The translations under genes were made by a program, and so were the position numbers. A model generated the notes under the pieces. That model saw only the letters and a list, made by a program, of their open reading frames with translations. It had not been told where the DNA came from and did no database searches. From Acetobacteraceae bacterium (GTDB lineage Bacteria; Pseudomonadota; Alphaproteobacteria; Acetobacterales; Acetobacteraceae), in contig CANJLW010000013.1 of the NCBI GenBank assembly GCA_947475245.1, positions 36,824-100,823 of the forward strand: a stretch of DNA of 64,000 nucleotides, written 5' to 3'. Below, one piece after another: positions 25,375 to 35,790 of the stretch; positions within the stretch are counted from its first letter, which is position 1; the number at the start of each line of letters is the position of its first letter.

Positions 25375-26574
25375 TCACTGAGCGTGGGCGGGCAGCAGTG
25401 CGCGCGCGCTACGCCGAGCGGCGGCGTCGAGCGCGATGACCTCCTCGAGCGTGTCGGCGGGGGGGGCACCGAGTTGGTCCAATACCTGGGCAACCGTCCC
25501 CGCGATATCAAGGAAGCCGATCTCACGTTTCAGGAAGGCTTCAACGGCGATTTCGTTGGCGGCATTCAGGATTGCCGGCGCGCCGTGCCCGGTGCGCAGG
25601 GCGTCCCGACACAAGGTCAGCGCGGGGAACCGCACGGGATCGGGGGCGCTGAATTCCAGGCGCGCGACGGCGGCAAGGTCGAGGCGCGGTGACACCGTCG
25701 CCATGCGGTTCGGCCAGGCCAGCGTATGGGCAATGGGAATGCGCATGTCGGGAGAGCCAAGCTGGGCCAGGACGGAGCCGTCCTGGTAGCAGACCATGCC
25801 GTGGATGACGGATTGCGGGTGGACCAGGATATCGATCGATGTTTCCGCCAGGTTGAACAGCCGAGCGGCTTCGATCAACTCGAGTCCCTTGTTGAACAGG
25901 GTGGCCGAATCGATGCTGATCTTCGCGCCCATCGACCAGACGGGATGGCGCAGCGCGGCTTCGGGCGTGACACGGGCCATTTCTTCGCGGGTCAAAGTCC
26001 GGAAGGGGCCGCCCGACGCGGTCAGCACGATTTTTTCGATCGCGCCGTGATTGCCGTCAGCCATCGACTGGAAGATGGCGTTGTGTTCGGAATCCACCGG
26101 CAACAGGGTCGCGCCGGCTTCGCGCACCGCGCGCAGCATGACTTCCCCGGCGCAGACCAGCGCTTCCTTGTTCGCCAGGGCGACGACCTTGCCCGCCCGG
26201 ATGGCGGCGAGGGTGGAAGCGAGGCCCGCGGCACCGGTGATGGCGGCCATGGTCCAGTCCGCGCCCAGGGCGGCGGCGTCCACCACGGCATCGGGACCGG
26301 CGGCGACCCGGACCGCGGTGCCGGCCAGCGCATCGCGCAAGGCGGCATAGGAGGAGGGATCGGCGACCACCGCCCATTCGGCGTTCAAGGCAATCGCCTG
26401 TTCGGCCAGCAGCTTCGTATTGCGTCCGGCCACCAGCGCGCGCACCGCGAAACGCTCCGGCTCCGCCAGCAGCAGTTCGATCGTCTGTGTGCCCACGCTG
26501 CCGGTGCTACCGAGTACGGTAACGGACCGAGTTTGACCGGAGGGGCGATTGACGTGTCGTGTTTCGATGTTCAT
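25375..26574 (-). CDS. dxr: 1-deoxy-D-xylulose 5-phosphate reductoisomerase
   Basis: 399 residues, the normal length. The NADPH motif TVLGSTGSVGTQT is near residue 18, LLPVDSEHNA carries the metal-binding Asp/Glu, and IDSATLFNKGLELIEA is the flexible active-site loop. Second step of the MEP isoprenoid pathway. The ATG at MNIETRH overlaps the cdsA stop (ATGA); an upstream frame to 27243 is a shadow. It lies 34 bases upstream of rseP. Confidence 0.95.
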   Translation of the reverse strand: MNIETRHVNRPSGQTRSVTVLGSTGSVGTQTIELLLAEPERFAVRALVAGRNTKLLAEQAIALNAEWAVVADPSSYAALRDALAGTAVRVAAGPDAVVDAAALGADWTMAAITGAAGLASTLAAIRAGKVVALANKEALVCAGEVMLRAVREAGATLLPVDSEHNAIFQSMADGNHGAIEKIVLTASGGPFRTLTREEMARVTPEAALRHPVWSMGAKISIDSATLFNKGLELIEAARLFNLAETSIDILVHPQSVIHGMVCYQDGSVLAQLGSPDMRIPIAHTLAWPNRMATVSPRLDLAAVARLEFSAPDPVRFPALTLCRDALRTGHGAPAILNAANEIAVEAFLKREIGFLDIAGTVAQVLDQLGAPPADTLEEVIALDAAARRSARALLPAHAQ

Positions 26575-27425
26575 TGCCACAAGACTACTCCACGTCCCAC
26601 GCATAGCGCCAGTATGGCCGCGACCGGCGCAACCAGCAGAACGGCATCGAATCGATCGAGCAATCCGCCGTGCCCGGGGATCAGTCGGCCCGAATCCTTG
26701 ACGCCGAAATGCCGCTTGATGGCGCTTTCCAAAAGGTCTCCGGCCTGTGCCGTCACGCCCAGGGCCGCGCCGAGAATGCACGCACGCGCCATCGATGCGT
26801 CCGGATCGAGCCGCCACGCCGCGATCGCGGCGACGCACATGGCGGCGAGCAGACCGCCGACGGCACCGGACCAGGTTTTGCCGGGGGAGATCGCGGGGGC
26901 CAGTTTCGGGCCGCCGAAGACTCGCCCGGCGAGATAGGCGCCGATGTCGCTGCCCCAGACAATCAGCAGCAGAAACAGGACATTGGCGAACCCCGCGATG
27001 GGATCGGCGCGCAGCCAGGCCAGCGCCACCGCGCCGAGACCAACATAGGGCATGCCGATCGCCAGCGTGACGCGACCGCGCATGGCCCCGCCGAAGCAGA
27101 GCAACACGATGACCCCGACGGCCAACGCTTCGAGCCCGGTGATTTCGAAGCCGTCCCCCGCGAGGACGGCCGCGATCAGGGCAATCAGCGGCAGAACGAT
27201 ATTCGGCAGCGCCCAGACATTGCGGTCGCCCATGCGGACCCATTCATAGGCCATGCCGAATGCAGCCCCGGACACCAGCAGCGTAAACGGCAACCCGCCA
27301 TACCACAGGCACGCCAGCGCTACCGGCAGTAGCACCAGGGCGGATGCGACTCGCTTTCGAAGGTCAGACCAACGCGGGTCCGGATCAGGCAGGACGCGCC
27401 CCGAAGCGGCGTTCGCGCCGACCAT
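26571..27425 (-). CDS. cdsA: Phosphatidate cytidylyltransferase
   Basis: 284 residues with about seven to eight membrane helices. The C-terminal CDS signature is present: AGDLLESAIKRHFGVKDSG and then PGHGGLLDRFD, which hold the metal-binding aspartates. It makes CDP-diacylglycerol for phospholipid synthesis in the inner membrane. The ATG at 27425 (MVGANAAS) lies 41 bases inside uppS; the N-terminal ~15 residues are poorly conserved, so a later start is possible. Downstream it overlaps dxr by ATGA. Confidence 0.9.
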   Translation of the reverse strand: MVGANAASGRVLPDPDPRWSDLRKRVASALVLLPVALACLWYGGLPFTLLVSGAAFGMAYEWVRMGDRNVWALPNIVLPLIALIAAVLAGDGFEITGLEALAVGVIVLLCFGGAMRGRVTLAIGMPYVGLGAVALAWLRADPIAGFANVLFLLLIVWGSDIGAYLAGRVFGGPKLAPAISPGKTWSGAVGGLLAAMCVAAIAAWRLDPDASMARACILGAALGVTAQAGDLLESAIKRHFGVKDSGRLIPGHGGLLDRFDAVLLVAPVAAILALCVGRGVVLWQ

Positions 27426-28122
27426 AATCCGACAGGGCGGCCTCGAAATGAGAGCGGCCGAAATCCGGCCACAGCACGTCGAGAAAGACCAATTCCGCAT
27501 AGGCCGACTGCCACAGCAGGAAATTCGACAGGCGCTGTTCACCCGATGTACGGATGATCAGATCGGGGTCCGGCATCCCTGCGGTGGACAAAAAGCGCGC
27601 GAAGATGGATTCGTCGAGTTGTTCCGGCGTCAGCCGCCCATCGACGATCGCCTCGGCGGCGGCGCGGGCGGCGGCGGCGATTTCCTCTCGCGCGCCATAG
27701 GACAGCGCGACGGTCAGGTTCAGCCGACCATTTCGGGCGCTGTCACGTTCCGCCGCGACCAGATCGGCCTGGATATCCGCGTCGAAGCGATCGCGGTTGC
27801 CGATGAAGCGCAATCGGACGCCGGCGGTCTTCAGTTCCTCGATCTCGGTCTTCAGGTAGTGGCGCAGCAGGCCGGTCAGGTCGAGCACCTCCGTCGCCGG
27901 GCGTCGCCAGTTCTCGCTGCTGAAGGCATACAGCGTCAGCCAGGAGACACCGCATTCCATCGCGGCTTCGATCGTCCGACGCACCGCGCGGGCACCTTCG
28001 CGGTGGCCGGCGACACGGGGCAAATGCCGAGCGGCGGCCCAGCGTCCGTTGCCGTCCATGATGATGGCGACATGAACGGGCGGGGTCGCGGGTTCGGACG
28101 GTCGTTGGATGGAAGCGGACAT
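27385..28122 (-). CDS. uppS: Isoprenyl transferase (undecaprenyl diphosphate synthase)
   Basis: 245 residues. The catalytic aspartate is D23 in HVAIIMDGNGRWA. YAFSSENWRR and the C-terminal PDLIIRTSGEQRLSNFLLWQ are the other family blocks. It condenses isopentenyl units into the C55 lipid carrier for peptidoglycan. Two bases-level details: it starts eight bases after frr and overlaps cdsA by 41. The frr-uppS-cdsA-dxr order is the usual one. Confidence 0.95.
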   Translation of the reverse strand: MSASIQRPSEPATPPVHVAIIMDGNGRWAAARHLPRVAGHREGARAVRRTIEAAMECGVSWLTLYAFSSENWRRPATEVLDLTGLLRHYLKTEIEELKTAGVRLRFIGNRDRFDADIQADLVAAERDSARNGRLNLTVALSYGAREEIAAAARAAAEAIVDGRLTPEQLDESIFARFLSTAGMPDPDLIIRTSGEQRLSNFLLWQSAYAELVFLDVLWPDFGRSHFEAALSDYGRRERRFGARPA

Positions 28123-28130
28123 CTGGGGTC

Positions 28131-28697
28131 CTAGACCTCTCGGATATCCTTGTCCTTCACAGCGAGGGCGCTATCGACCGACTTGATGTACTGATCGGTG
28201 AGTTTCTGGACTTCGTCCTGCCAGGTCTTGGCGATGTCCTCTCCGATCTCGTGCTTTTTCTCGAAGCCCTTGATCTGCTCCATGCCGTCCCGCCGCACGC
28301 CGCGCACGGCGATTTTCGCACCTTCAGCGTATTTGTTCGCGAGCTTGGCGAGTTCGTTCCGTCGATCGGTGGTCAATTGCGGAATCGGAATGCGGATGGT
28401 CATGCCGTCCGTCATCGGGTTCAGACCCAGGCCGGATTCCTGGATGGCCTTTTCAACGGCCTTGATCATGGACTTGTCCCAGACCTGCACCGTCAACAGA
28501 CGCGGTTCCGGCGCACCGACGGTACCGACCTGATTAAGCGGCATTTCAGAGCCGTAGGCCGAAACCTTGATCGGCTCCAACAGAGCCGGATGGGCGCGCC
28601 CGACCCGAAGGCCGTTGAAATCACGCTTCAGCGTGTCGATCGCGCCATCCATGCGGCGCGTCAGGTCCTGCTTTAACTCGCTGAGATCGGCGGCCAT
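28131..28697 (-). CDS. frr: Ribosome recycling factor
   Basis: 188 residues, the length of RRF. The three-helix bundle is recognisable: DLTRRMDGAIDTLKRDFNGL at the start, LRVGRAHPALLEPI and LTTDRRNELAKLANKYAE in the middle and a C-terminal helix ending VKDKDIREV. It splits the post-termination ribosome together with EF-G. Twelve bases separate it from pyrH, with GGGGGAGG before its ATG. Confidence 0.96.
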   Translation of the reverse strand: MAADLSELKQDLTRRMDGAIDTLKRDFNGLRVGRAHPALLEPIKVSAYGSEMPLNQVGTVGAPEPRLLTVQVWDKSMIKAVEKAIQESGLGLNPMTDGMTIRIPIPQLTTDRRNELAKLANKYAEGAKIAVRGVRRDGMEQIKGFEKKHEIGEDIAKTWQDEVQKLTDQYIKSVDSALAVKDKDIREV

Positions 28698-28709
28698 GCT
28701 AGCCTCCCC

Positions 28710-29438
28710 CTATGGTTGCTGCTCGATAATACGGGTGAACAGACCCTCGCCGCGCATAACCTTGGCGAATGCGCCAGGCGCGTGGATATTGAAGACGAGG
28801 ATCGGCAGATGATTTTCGCGCGCCAGGCTGATCGCGGCGGCGTCCATCACCGCCAAATCGTTGGCGAGCACGTTATGATAAGTCAGCTCGTCATAGCGGG
28901 TGGCGGCGGGGTTTTTGCGGGGATCGTCGGAATAGACGCCGTCGACCTGGGTGCCCTTCAGCAGCGCGTCGCAGGACATTTCCGCCGCGCGCAGGGCGGC
29001 CGCGGTGTCGGTCGTGAAGAACGGATTGCCGGTCCCCGCCGCGAACACCACCACCCTCCCCTTTTCCATATGCCTCTCCGCTCGGCGGCGGATATAGGGC
29101 TCACAGACCGAGTCCATCGGGATCGCCGACTGCACACGGGTTGCGACTTTGGCTTTTTCCAGGGCGGATTGCATGGCCAGCGCGTTCATCACGGTGGCGA
29201 GCATGCCGATATAATCGGCCTGGGCACGTTCCATGCCGGCCGCTGCCCCGGACACACCGCGAAAAATGTTCCCGCCGCCGATGACGACGCAGACCTGCAC
29301 CCCCATCTGCACAACGGCGGCGATGTCTTCGGCGATTCGTCCGACCATGGCGGTATCGAGGCCATACTCTCGTTGGCCCAACAAAGCCTCACCGGAGAGT
29401 TTCAGCAGAACACGCCGGTAGGACAGAGGCTTTGACAT
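28710..29438 (-). CDS. pyrH: UMP kinase
   Basis: 242 residues of the amino-acid kinase fold. The N-terminal [15 protein letters not shown] binds [13 protein letters not shown] is the glycine-rich loop and [16 protein letters not shown] is the PyrH signature. It phosphorylates UMP to UDP as a hexamer in the cytoplasm. It lies between tsf (a hairpin in the 69-base gap) and frr. Confidence 0.96.
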   Translation of the reverse strand: MSKPLSYRRVLLKLSGEALLGQREYGLDTAMVGRIAEDIAAVVQMGVQVCVVIGGGNIFRGVSGAAAGMERAQADYIGMLATVMNALAMQSALEKAKVATRVQSAIPMDSVCEPYIRRRAERHMEKGRVVVFAAGTGNPFFTTDTAAALRAAEMSCDALLKGTQVDGVYSDDPRKNPAATRYDELTYHNVLANDLAVMDAAAISLARENHLPILVFNIHAPGAFAKVMRGEGLFTRIIEQQP

Positions 29439-29457
29439 GCGAATCCCATGCGTGAAA

Positions 29458-29490
29458 CAACGGGCGGCACCCTAAAGGTCCCGCCCGTTG
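29458..29490 (-). terminator. Terminator after rpsB-tsf
   Basis: A 10-bp perfect stem CAACGGGCGG / CCGCCCGTTG with a 13-base loop that can pair further inside, starting 17 bases after the tsf stop. TTTCACGC follows on the minus strand. It probably lowers expression of pyrH and later genes relative to rpsB-tsf. Confidence 0.65.
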
Positions 29491-29507
29491 CAAACAAGTC
29501 AGGCTGA

Positions 29508-30416
29508 TCAGACGCCGGCTGTGGCGGCGACTTCGGCGGCAAAATCTTCCTTCGGCTTCTCGATGCCCTCGCCAAGGTGGAAGCGCACGAACCCGGTCAG
29601 GGTCACGCCCGCCTTCTTGACGACGGCGCGCACCCGGCTTTCGCCGTCGTGCACCCAGACCTGCTCCAGCAGCACCACTTCTTCGTAGTACTTCCGGATG
29701 CGGCCTTCGACCATCTTCTCGATGATGGCTTCGGGCTTGCCGGAGGCGCGGGCCTGATCGGACAGCACGGCCTTTTCACGTTCCAGGGCGGCGGGATCGA
29801 CCGCATCGACATCCAGCGCGTCGGGACGCGTGGCGGCGACATGCATGCCGACCTGACGGCCCAGGGTTTCCAGCACCGCGGCTTCGCCGGGGCCTTCGAT
29901 CGCGGCCAGCACGCCGATCTTGCCCAGACCCGGACGCAGAGCGCTGTGCATATAGGTCGCGACGGCGCCTTGCTTCACCGTCAGGACGCGCACGCGGCGG
30001 AGATTCATGTTCTCCCCGATCGTGGCGACCATGTGGGTCAGCTCCTCGGCGACCGTACGTTCGGTGCCGGGGAACGGCGCGGCCTTGATGGCTTCCAGGT
30101 CTTCGCCGATCTCCAGGGCGATCTTCGCCACGGTTTCGACATAGGCCTGGAACGTCTCGTTGCGCGCGACGAAATCGGTCTCGGCGTTGACTTCGACGAC
30201 CGACGCCTTGTTGGCGGCGGTGGCGACGCCGACCAGACCTTCGGCCGCAACGCGACCGGACTTCTTGGCGGCGGCGGCAAGACCCTTCTTGCGCAGCCAG
30301 TCGACCGCGCCTTCCAGATCGCCGTCGGCTTCGGTCAGCGCCTTTTTACAATCCATCATTCCCGCGCCAGTCTTCTCGCGCAGGTCTTTCACCAGGGCGG
30401 CGGTGATCGCGGCCAT
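29508..30416 (-). CDS. tsf: Translation elongation factor Ts
   Basis: 302 residues. The N-terminal UBA-like module [19 protein letters not shown] and the core with the TDFVARN motif, which reaches the EF-Tu nucleotide site, are intact. It exchanges GDP for GTP on EF-Tu. It follows rpsB after 22 bases, the near-universal arrangement. Confidence 0.97.
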   Translation of the reverse strand: MAAITAALVKDLREKTGAGMMDCKKALTEADGDLEGAVDWLRKKGLAAAAKKSGRVAAEGLVGVATAANKASVVEVNAETDFVARNETFQAYVETVAKIALEIGEDLEAIKAAPFPGTERTVAEELTHMVATIGENMNLRRVRVLTVKQGAVATYMHSALRPGLGKIGVLAAIEGPGEAAVLETLGRQVGMHVAATRPDALDVDAVDPAALEREKAVLSDQARASGKPEAIIEKMVEGRIRKYYEEVVLLEQVWVHDGESRVRAVVKKAGVTLTGFVRFHLGEGIEKPKEDFAAEVAATAGV

Positions 30417-30438
30417 GTTCAGTCTCCGTGGCTTTGGT

Positions 30439-31209
30439 TCAGGCGGTCGCGGCTTCGGCTTCGGGCATGGCTTCCATCGGCAGTTCTTCCGCCGCGCCGA
30501 TATCGGCGCCGGAAGCGGCCATTTCGGCGCTGATGCCTTCCAACACGGCGCCCGCGACCAGGTCGCAGTACAGCGTGATGGCGCGGATGGCGTCGTCGTT
30601 GCCGGGGATCGGGAAGGTCACGCCGGTCGGGTCGGAGTTGCTGTCAAGCACGGCCACGACGGGGATATGCAGCTTGGTGGCTTCCTCGATCGCCAACTTT
30701 TCCTTGTTGGTGTCGATGATGAACAGGATGTCGGGCAGCCCGCCCATTTCCTTGATGCCGCCCAGCGCGCGTTCCAGCTTGTCCTTGTCGCGCGTGATAT
30801 CCAGCACTTCCTTCTTCGTCAGACCGTCGGTCTGACCGGCCACCAGGTCTTCGATCTGGCGCAGCCGCTTGATGGAGCCGGTGATGGTCTTCCAGTTGGT
30901 CAGCGTGCCGCCGAGCCAACGGTGATTGATGTAGTATTGGCCGCAACGCTTGGCGGAGTCGGCGACATAGTCGGCCGCGGCGCGCTTGGTGCCGACGAAC
31001 AGCACGCGGCCGCCGGCGGCGGTGACGTCGCGAATGGCGCGCAGCGCGCGATCCAGCATCGGGACGGTCTGTTGCAGGTCGATGATATGGACCTGATTGC
31101 GCACGCCGTACAGGTACGGTGCCATGCGCGGGTTCCAGCGGCGGGTGTGGTGGCCGAAGTGAACGCCGGCTTCGAGGAGCTGACGCATCGTGAAATCGGG
31201 CATCGCCAT
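30439..31209 (-). CDS. rpsB: 30S ribosomal protein S2
   Basis: 256 residues. It starts [20 protein letters not shown]; the [13 protein letters not shown] block and [11 protein letters not shown] are highly conserved in S2. The C-terminal ~25 residues are acidic and Ala-rich. AAAGGA lies 8-10 bases before the ATG. The ~115 bases upstream are GC-rich with several short self-complementary stretches; rpsB leaders are often autoregulated by S2, but I cannot define a motif here. Confidence 0.97.
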   Translation of the reverse strand: MAMPDFTMRQLLEAGVHFGHHTRRWNPRMAPYLYGVRNQVHIIDLQQTVPMLDRALRAIRDVTAAGGRVLFVGTKRAAADYVADSAKRCGQYYINHRWLGGTLTNWKTITGSIKRLRQIEDLVAGQTDGLTKKEVLDITRDKDKLERALGGIKEMGGLPDILFIIDTNKEKLAIEEATKLHIPVVAVLDSNSDPTGVTFPIPGNDDAIRAITLYCDLVAGAVLEGISAEMAASGADIGAAEELPMEAMPEAEAATA

Positions 31210-31327
31210 GGGGCGGTTCCTTTCTTAAAGTCCGGTTAAGCCTCCGCGGGGGTTGCCGTTTCCGGCACCGGACCTGGTTACCCCAGGAAAGGCGCCCCGC
31301 GTGTGAATTTGCCATGAGCGTCCGCCC

Positions 31328-31939
31328 TTGGCGGCGCGGGGTATGGCCGAACGTGCGCCGGAAAGCAAGTCGCGCGGGCGCCACCGATGTCGGAGTACGG
31401 ACGTGCAGGCCAATATTCCCCCGCGGCGTCCCGCCGACTTACCATCATGGCGTCCGGCTGAAGCAGCCGATCTGACCGCCATCGATCGCATCTCCGACGT
31501 GGTGCACCCGACGATGGTCGAACGCCCCGCGGTCCTGGCGGAGAAATTTCATCTGTTCCCCCGGGGGTGCCGGGTTCTGGTGCGCGACGGGGCAATCGTC
31601 GGATACGGGATCGCCCATCCCTGGCGCCGGCGCGCCGTTCCCCCGCTCGATCGCTTCCTGGGGCAACTGCCGCCCGATCCCGACTGCCTGTTCATCCACG
31701 ATGTCGCGATTTTGCCGTCGGCCCGCGGCTTCGCCTCCGCCGGCGCGTTCGTCGCCCATGTCGCGGCGCTGGCCGCACGCATGAGTATCGACACCCTTGC
31801 CCTGGTGTCGGTCTATGGGACCGATCCGCATTGGGCGCGCTACGGCTTCGTCGTCCGCGATACGCCTGAGCTTGCCGCCAAGCTCAGGGGGTACGGCGAC
31901 CATGCGCTTTATATGGTCCGACCTGCCGAGACGCCGTAG
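31328..31939 (+). CDS. GNAT family N-acetyltransferase
   Basis: About 180-203 residues depending on the start (ATG at 31328 or 31343, GTG at 31403). The fold begins at [15 protein letters not shown]. The acetyl-CoA site corresponds to [20 protein letters not shown], where the usual Q/RxxGxG/A loop is weak (RGFASAG). The substrate is unknown. It is divergent from rpsB and 106 bases before the cox operon. The N-terminal ~30 residues of the longest form are basic and poorly structured, so I favour a later start but cannot prove it. Confidence 0.7.
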   Translation: MAARGMAERAPESKSRGRHRCRSTDVQANIPPRRPADLPSWRPAEAADLTAIDRISDVVHPTMVERPAVLAEKFHLFPRGCRVLVRDGAIVGYGIAHPWRRRAVPPLDRFLGQLPPDPDCLFIHDVAILPSARGFASAGAFVAHVAALAARMSIDTLALVSVYGTDPHWARYGFVVRDTPELAAKLRGYGDHALYMVRPAETP

Positions 31940-32045
31940 CCACCTTGACCACGCCCCCGGCGAAAGACCATTCTCCGCCACGGTATCCCCCACCAGACAA
32001 TGGCGGGGGCTGTTCGGTTATGGCGACAAGCAAGGGGGAAGCGCG

Positions 32046-32531
32046 ATGCCTCAGGTAACCCTGACGGTGAACGGCAAGCAGCATACGGTCGAGGTCGAAG
32101 GCCGGACCCTGCTCGTCGAAGTTCTACGTGAAAAGCTGGGCCTGACCGGCACGCATATCGGCTGCGACACCAGCCAGTGCGGCGCGTGCGTGGTCCATGT
32201 CGGCGGTGAAGCCGTCAAATCCTGCACCATGCTCGCCCTGCAGGCGAACGGATCGGCGGTGACGACGATCGAAGGCCTCGCCAAGGCCGACGGCACCCTG
32301 CACCCGATGCAGGAAATGTTCCGTGAACATCACGCGCTGCAATGCGGCTTCTGCACGCCCGGCATGGTGATGTCCGCCATCGATCTGGTGAACAGCCATC
32401 CCGAAGGCCTGACGGAACAGGAAATCCGCGAAGGTCTGGAAGGCAACCTCTGCCGCTGCACCGGCTATCATAACATCGTCAAGGCAATCGCCGCCGCGCA
32501 TCCGCTGATGCACGCCAAGGCCGCCGAATAA
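32046..32531 (+). CDS. coxS: CoxS-type (2Fe-2S) small subunit of a molybdenum hydroxylase
   Basis: 161 residues. The N-terminal plant-type ferredoxin domain holds CDTSQCGAC plus the later C in VKSC. The C-terminal helical domain holds CGFC and [10 protein letters not shown] for the second cluster, so all eight cysteines are present. It passes electrons from the Mo site to FAD. AGGGGGAAG lies before the ATG. The frame upstream to 31797 overlaps the GNAT gene and is not used. First gene of coxS-coxL-coxM. Confidence 0.92.
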   Translation: MPQVTLTVNGKQHTVEVEGRTLLVEVLREKLGLTGTHIGCDTSQCGACVVHVGGEAVKSCTMLALQANGSAVTTIEGLAKADGTLHPMQEMFREHHALQCGFCTPGMVMSAIDLVNSHPEGLTEQEIREGLEGNLCRCTGYHNIVKAIAAAHPLMHAKAAE

Positions 32532-32558
32532 GACGCTGAACCAAAAGGGAGAACAGCC

Positions 32559-34922
32559 ATGGGCTTCGAAGGCATCGGTGCCTCGGTCCGGCGCAAGGAA
32601 GACGTGCGCTTCCTCAGCGGCCGCGGCAACTACACCGACGACATCAACCGTCCCGGTCAGCTTTACGCCTACATCAAACGCTCCGACCGGCCGCACGCTC
32701 GGCTGAACGGGCTCGACGTCTCGGCCGCCCAGGCGGCACCGGGAGTCGTCGCGGTCTTCGTCGGCGCCGACATGGCGGCCGATAATGTGGGCGGCCTGCC
32801 CTGCGGCTGGCAAATCCACAGCAAGGACGGCTCCCCGATGGCCGAACCGCCGCACCCCGTGCTGGCGATCGGCAAGGTGCGCCACGTCGGCGACCCCGTC
32901 GCGGTCGTGATCGCGGAAAGCCGTCAGGCGGCGAAGGACGCTGCCGAACTGATCCACCCCGACTACGAAGACCTGCCCGCCTCGGCCACCACGACGGCCG
33001 CGCTGAAGCCCGGCGCGGCGACCGTGCACGACGATGTCGCCGGCAACGTCTGCTACGATTGGCACATCGGCGACAAGGCCGTGGTCGACGACGTGTTCGC
33101 CAAGGCGCACAAGGTCGTTCGCCTCGACCTGGAAAACAACCGCCTGATCCCGAACGCGATGGAGCCTCGCTCCGCCCTCGGCGACTTCGATACGTCATCG
33201 GGCGATTACACGCTCTTCACGACCAGCCAGAACCCGCATGTGATCCGGCTGCTGATGGGCGCCTTCGTGCTGCACATCCCGGAAAACAAGCTGCGCGTCG
33301 TCGCCCCCGATGTCGGCGGCGGCTTTGGCTCCAAGATCTACCACTACGCCGAGGAGGCCATCGTCACCTGGGCATCGGCCAAGGTACGCCGCCCCGTGAA
33401 GTGGACGGCGGAACGTAACGAAAGCTTCATGTCCGACGCGCATGGCCGCGACCATGTCAGCACGGCGGAAATGGCGATCGACAGCGAAGGCCACTTCCTG
33501 GGCCTGCGCGTGGCGACCGTCGCCAACATGGGTGCCTACCTGTCCACCTTCGCCCCCTGCGTGCCGACCTATCTGTACGCCACGCTGCTCGCCGGTGTTT
33601 ACAAGACCCCGGTGATCTACTGCGAGGTCAAGGCCGTCTTCACCAACACCGTGCCGGTCGATGCCTATCGCGGCGCGGGCCGTCCGGAAGCGACCTTCCT
33701 GCTGGAACGCCTGGTCGACGCCGTCGCGCACGACACCGGCATCGATCGGGTCGAACTGCGTCGCAAGAACTTCATCCCCGCCGACGCTTTCCCGTACCAA
33801 ACCCCGGTCGCGCTGCAATACGACAGCGGCGATTATCAGACCACGCTGCGCGTGGCGCTGAAAAACGCCGATTGGGATGGGTTTGAAGCCCGCCGCGCGG
33901 AAGCGAAGTCACGCGGCATGCTGCGCGGCATCGGGATTTCAACCTACCTCGAAGCCTGCGGCATCGCGCCGTCGGCCGTCGTCGGCTCCCTCGGCGCGCG
34001 TGCCGGCCTGTACGAGGTCGCCAATATCCGCGTCCACCCGACCGGCAGCGTCACCGTGTTCACCGGCACGCACAGCCACGGTCAGGGCCACGAAACCACG
34101 CTGGCGCAATTGGTCGTCGATCAACTCGGCGTCCCCTTCGATCAGGTGGAAGTCGTGCACGGCGACACGGCGAAAATCCCCTTCGGCATGGGCACCTACG
34201 GCAGCCGCAGCCTCGCGGTCGGCGGATCGGCCATGGTCAAGGCGATGGATAAGATCATCGCCAAGGGCAAAAAGATCGCCGCCCATCTGATGGAAGCATC
34301 GGTCGAGGACATCGAGTTCGCCAACAATACCTTCACCGTCGCGGGCACCGACAAGTCCAAGACGCTGACGGATATTTCGTTGACGGCCTATGTGCCGCAC
34401 AACTACCCGATCGACGAGCTGGAACCCGGCCTGGACGAAACCGCGTTCTACGATCCGAAGAACTTCACCTTCCCCGGCGGTTGCCATATCGCGGAGGTCG
34501 AGATCGATCCGGAAACCGGCGTGATCCACATGTGCAACTTCACCGCGGTCGACGATGTCGGGCGCGTGGTCAATCCGATGATCGTCGAAGGCCAGGTGCA
34601 AGGCGGCGTCGCGCAGGGGATCGGTCAGGCACTGTTGGAAAACGCGGCCTATGACGCGAACGGCCAACTGCTGTCCGGCTCGTTCATGGACTACACGATG
34701 CCGCGCGCCGACGACCTGATCAACATCTCGGTCGCGACGGAAAACACCATGTGCACCCACAACCCCCTCGGCTCCAAAGGCTGCGGCGAAGTGGGCGCGA
34801 TCGGTTCGCCGCCGGCGGTCATCAACGCGGTCTGCGATGCGTTGAAGGACTATGGCGTGCGTCACCTGAATATGCCGGCAACGGCGCCGAAGCTTTGGTC
34901 GATCATCCAGGCCGGCAAATAG
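32559..34922 (+). CDS. coxL: CoxL-type molybdopterin large subunit, form II
   Basis: 787 residues of the xanthine dehydrogenase family. The active-site loop reads AYRGAGR (residues 369-375). In true CO-oxidising form I CoxL the loop is AYxCSFR with a Cys for copper; form II has AYRGAGR and its CO activity is doubtful. Other blocks: [27 protein letters not shown] and the C-terminal [12 protein letters not shown] with the catalytic glutamate (E of GEVGAIG). It probably oxidises an organic substrate or, less likely, CO. AAGGGAGAA precedes the ATG. Confidence 0.92.
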   Translation: MGFEGIGASVRRKEDVRFLSGRGNYTDDINRPGQLYAYIKRSDRPHARLNGLDVSAAQAAPGVVAVFVGADMAADNVGGLPCGWQIHSKDGSPMAEPPHPVLAIGKVRHVGDPVAVVIAESRQAAKDAAELIHPDYEDLPASATTTAALKPGAATVHDDVAGNVCYDWHIGDKAVVDDVFAKAHKVVRLDLENNRLIPNAMEPRSALGDFDTSSGDYTLFTTSQNPHVIRLLMGAFVLHIPENKLRVVAPDVGGGFGSKIYHYAEEAIVTWASAKVRRPVKWTAERNESFMSDAHGRDHVSTAEMAIDSEGHFLGLRVATVANMGAYLSTFAPCVPTYLYATLLAGVYKTPVIYCEVKAVFTNTVPVDAYRGAGRPEATFLLERLVDAVAHDTGIDRVELRRKNFIPADAFPYQTPVALQYDSGDYQTTLRVALKNADWDGFEARRAEAKSRGMLRGIGISTYLEACGIAPSAVVGSLGARAGLYEVANIRVHPTGSVTVFTGTHSHGQGHETTLAQLVVDQLGVPFDQVEVVHGDTAKIPFGMGTYGSRSLAVGGSAMVKAMDKIIAKGKKIAAHLMEASVEDIEFANNTFTVAGTDKSKTLTDISLTAYVPHNYPIDELEPGLDETAFYDPKNFTFPGGCHIAEVEIDPETGVIHMCNFTAVDDVGRVVNPMIVEGQVQGGVAQGIGQALLENAAYDANGQLLSGSFMDYTMPRADDLINISVATENTMCTHNPLGSKGCGEVGAIGSPPAVINAVCDALKDYGVRHLNMPATAPKLWSIIQAGK

Positions 34923-34944
34923 GCAAGGCAAAGGGAAAACAGAG

Positions 34945-35739
34945 ATGTACGATTTCGCATATCAAAAGCCCGGCAGCCTCGCGGACGCCGTGGCCGTACT
35001 GCGGGCCGACGACGAATCCAAGCCGCTGGCCGGCGGGATGACCTATATCCCCGTCCTGAAACAGCGTCTGGCGAAACCCAGCACCATCGTCGATCTGTCG
35101 GGCCTCGGCCTGACCGGAATCACGGTGGCCGGCGGAACCGTGACGATCGGCGCCATGACCACGCATGGAACGGTCGCGGCCAGCGCCGACGTGCAAAAGG
35201 CGATCCCGGCTTTGGCCGCGCTCGCCGGCGGCATCGGCGACGAAGCCGTGCGCCATCGCGGCACCATCGGCGGTTCCATCGCCAATAACGATCCCGCCGC
35301 CGACTATCCCTCCGCCGCGCTGGCGCTGGGCGCGACCATCAAGACCGATCGTCGGTCCATCGCGGCCGACGATTTCTTCACCGGCATGTTCTCGACCGCG
35401 CTGGAACCGGGCGAACTGATCGTGTCCGTCTCCTTCCCGATCCCGACCAAGGCGGCCTACGAAAAATTCCGCAACCCGGCATCGCGCTACGCGATCGTCG
35501 GCGTCTTCGTCGCGCAGGGACCTTCGGGCACCCGCGTCGCGATCACCGGCGCCGGTCAGGGCGGCGTCTTCCGCCACGCGGCGATGGAACAGGCGCTGGC
35601 CGGAAACTTCTCCGCCGCCGCGATCGCCGGCGTAACGACCTCGCCCGACGATCTGAACGGTGACATCCACGCCAGCTCCGAATACCGCGCCCATCTCGTG
35701 GGCGTGGTGGCGAAGCGGGCGCTGGTAAAAGCCGGCTAA
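34945..35739 (+). CDS. coxM: CoxM-type FAD-binding subunit
   Basis: 264 residues. FAD motifs LAGGMTYIP near residue 32 and RGTIGGSIANNDPAADYP near residue 107 are those of the CODH/xanthine dehydrogenase medium subunit. It takes electrons from CoxS and gives them to quinone or another acceptor. AAAGGGAAA precedes the ATG. The gene order here is S-L-M; form I operons are usually M-S-L. A strong terminator follows. Confidence 0.9.
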   Translation: MYDFAYQKPGSLADAVAVLRADDESKPLAGGMTYIPVLKQRLAKPSTIVDLSGLGLTGITVAGGTVTIGAMTTHGTVAASADVQKAIPALAALAGGIGDEAVRHRGTIGGSIANNDPAADYPSAALALGATIKTDRRSIAADDFFTGMFSTALEPGELIVSVSFPIPTKAAYEKFRNPASRYAIVGVFVAQGPSGTRVAITGAGQGGVFRHAAMEQALAGNFSAAAIAGVTTSPDDLNGDIHASSEYRAHLVGVVAKRALVKAG

Positions 35740-35749
35740 GACGGACAGC

Positions 35750-35786
35750 GGCGGAGGATCGTCGATCCTCCGCCCTTTCCCCTTCT
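35750..35786 (+). terminator. Rho-independent terminator of the cox operon
   Basis: 11-bp perfect stem GGCGGAGGATC / GATCCTCCGCC with a three-base loop (35750-35774), followed by a pyrimidine-rich tail (CTTTCCCCTTCT). The best classical terminator in the window. Confidence 0.75.
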
Positions 35787-35790
35787 CGCC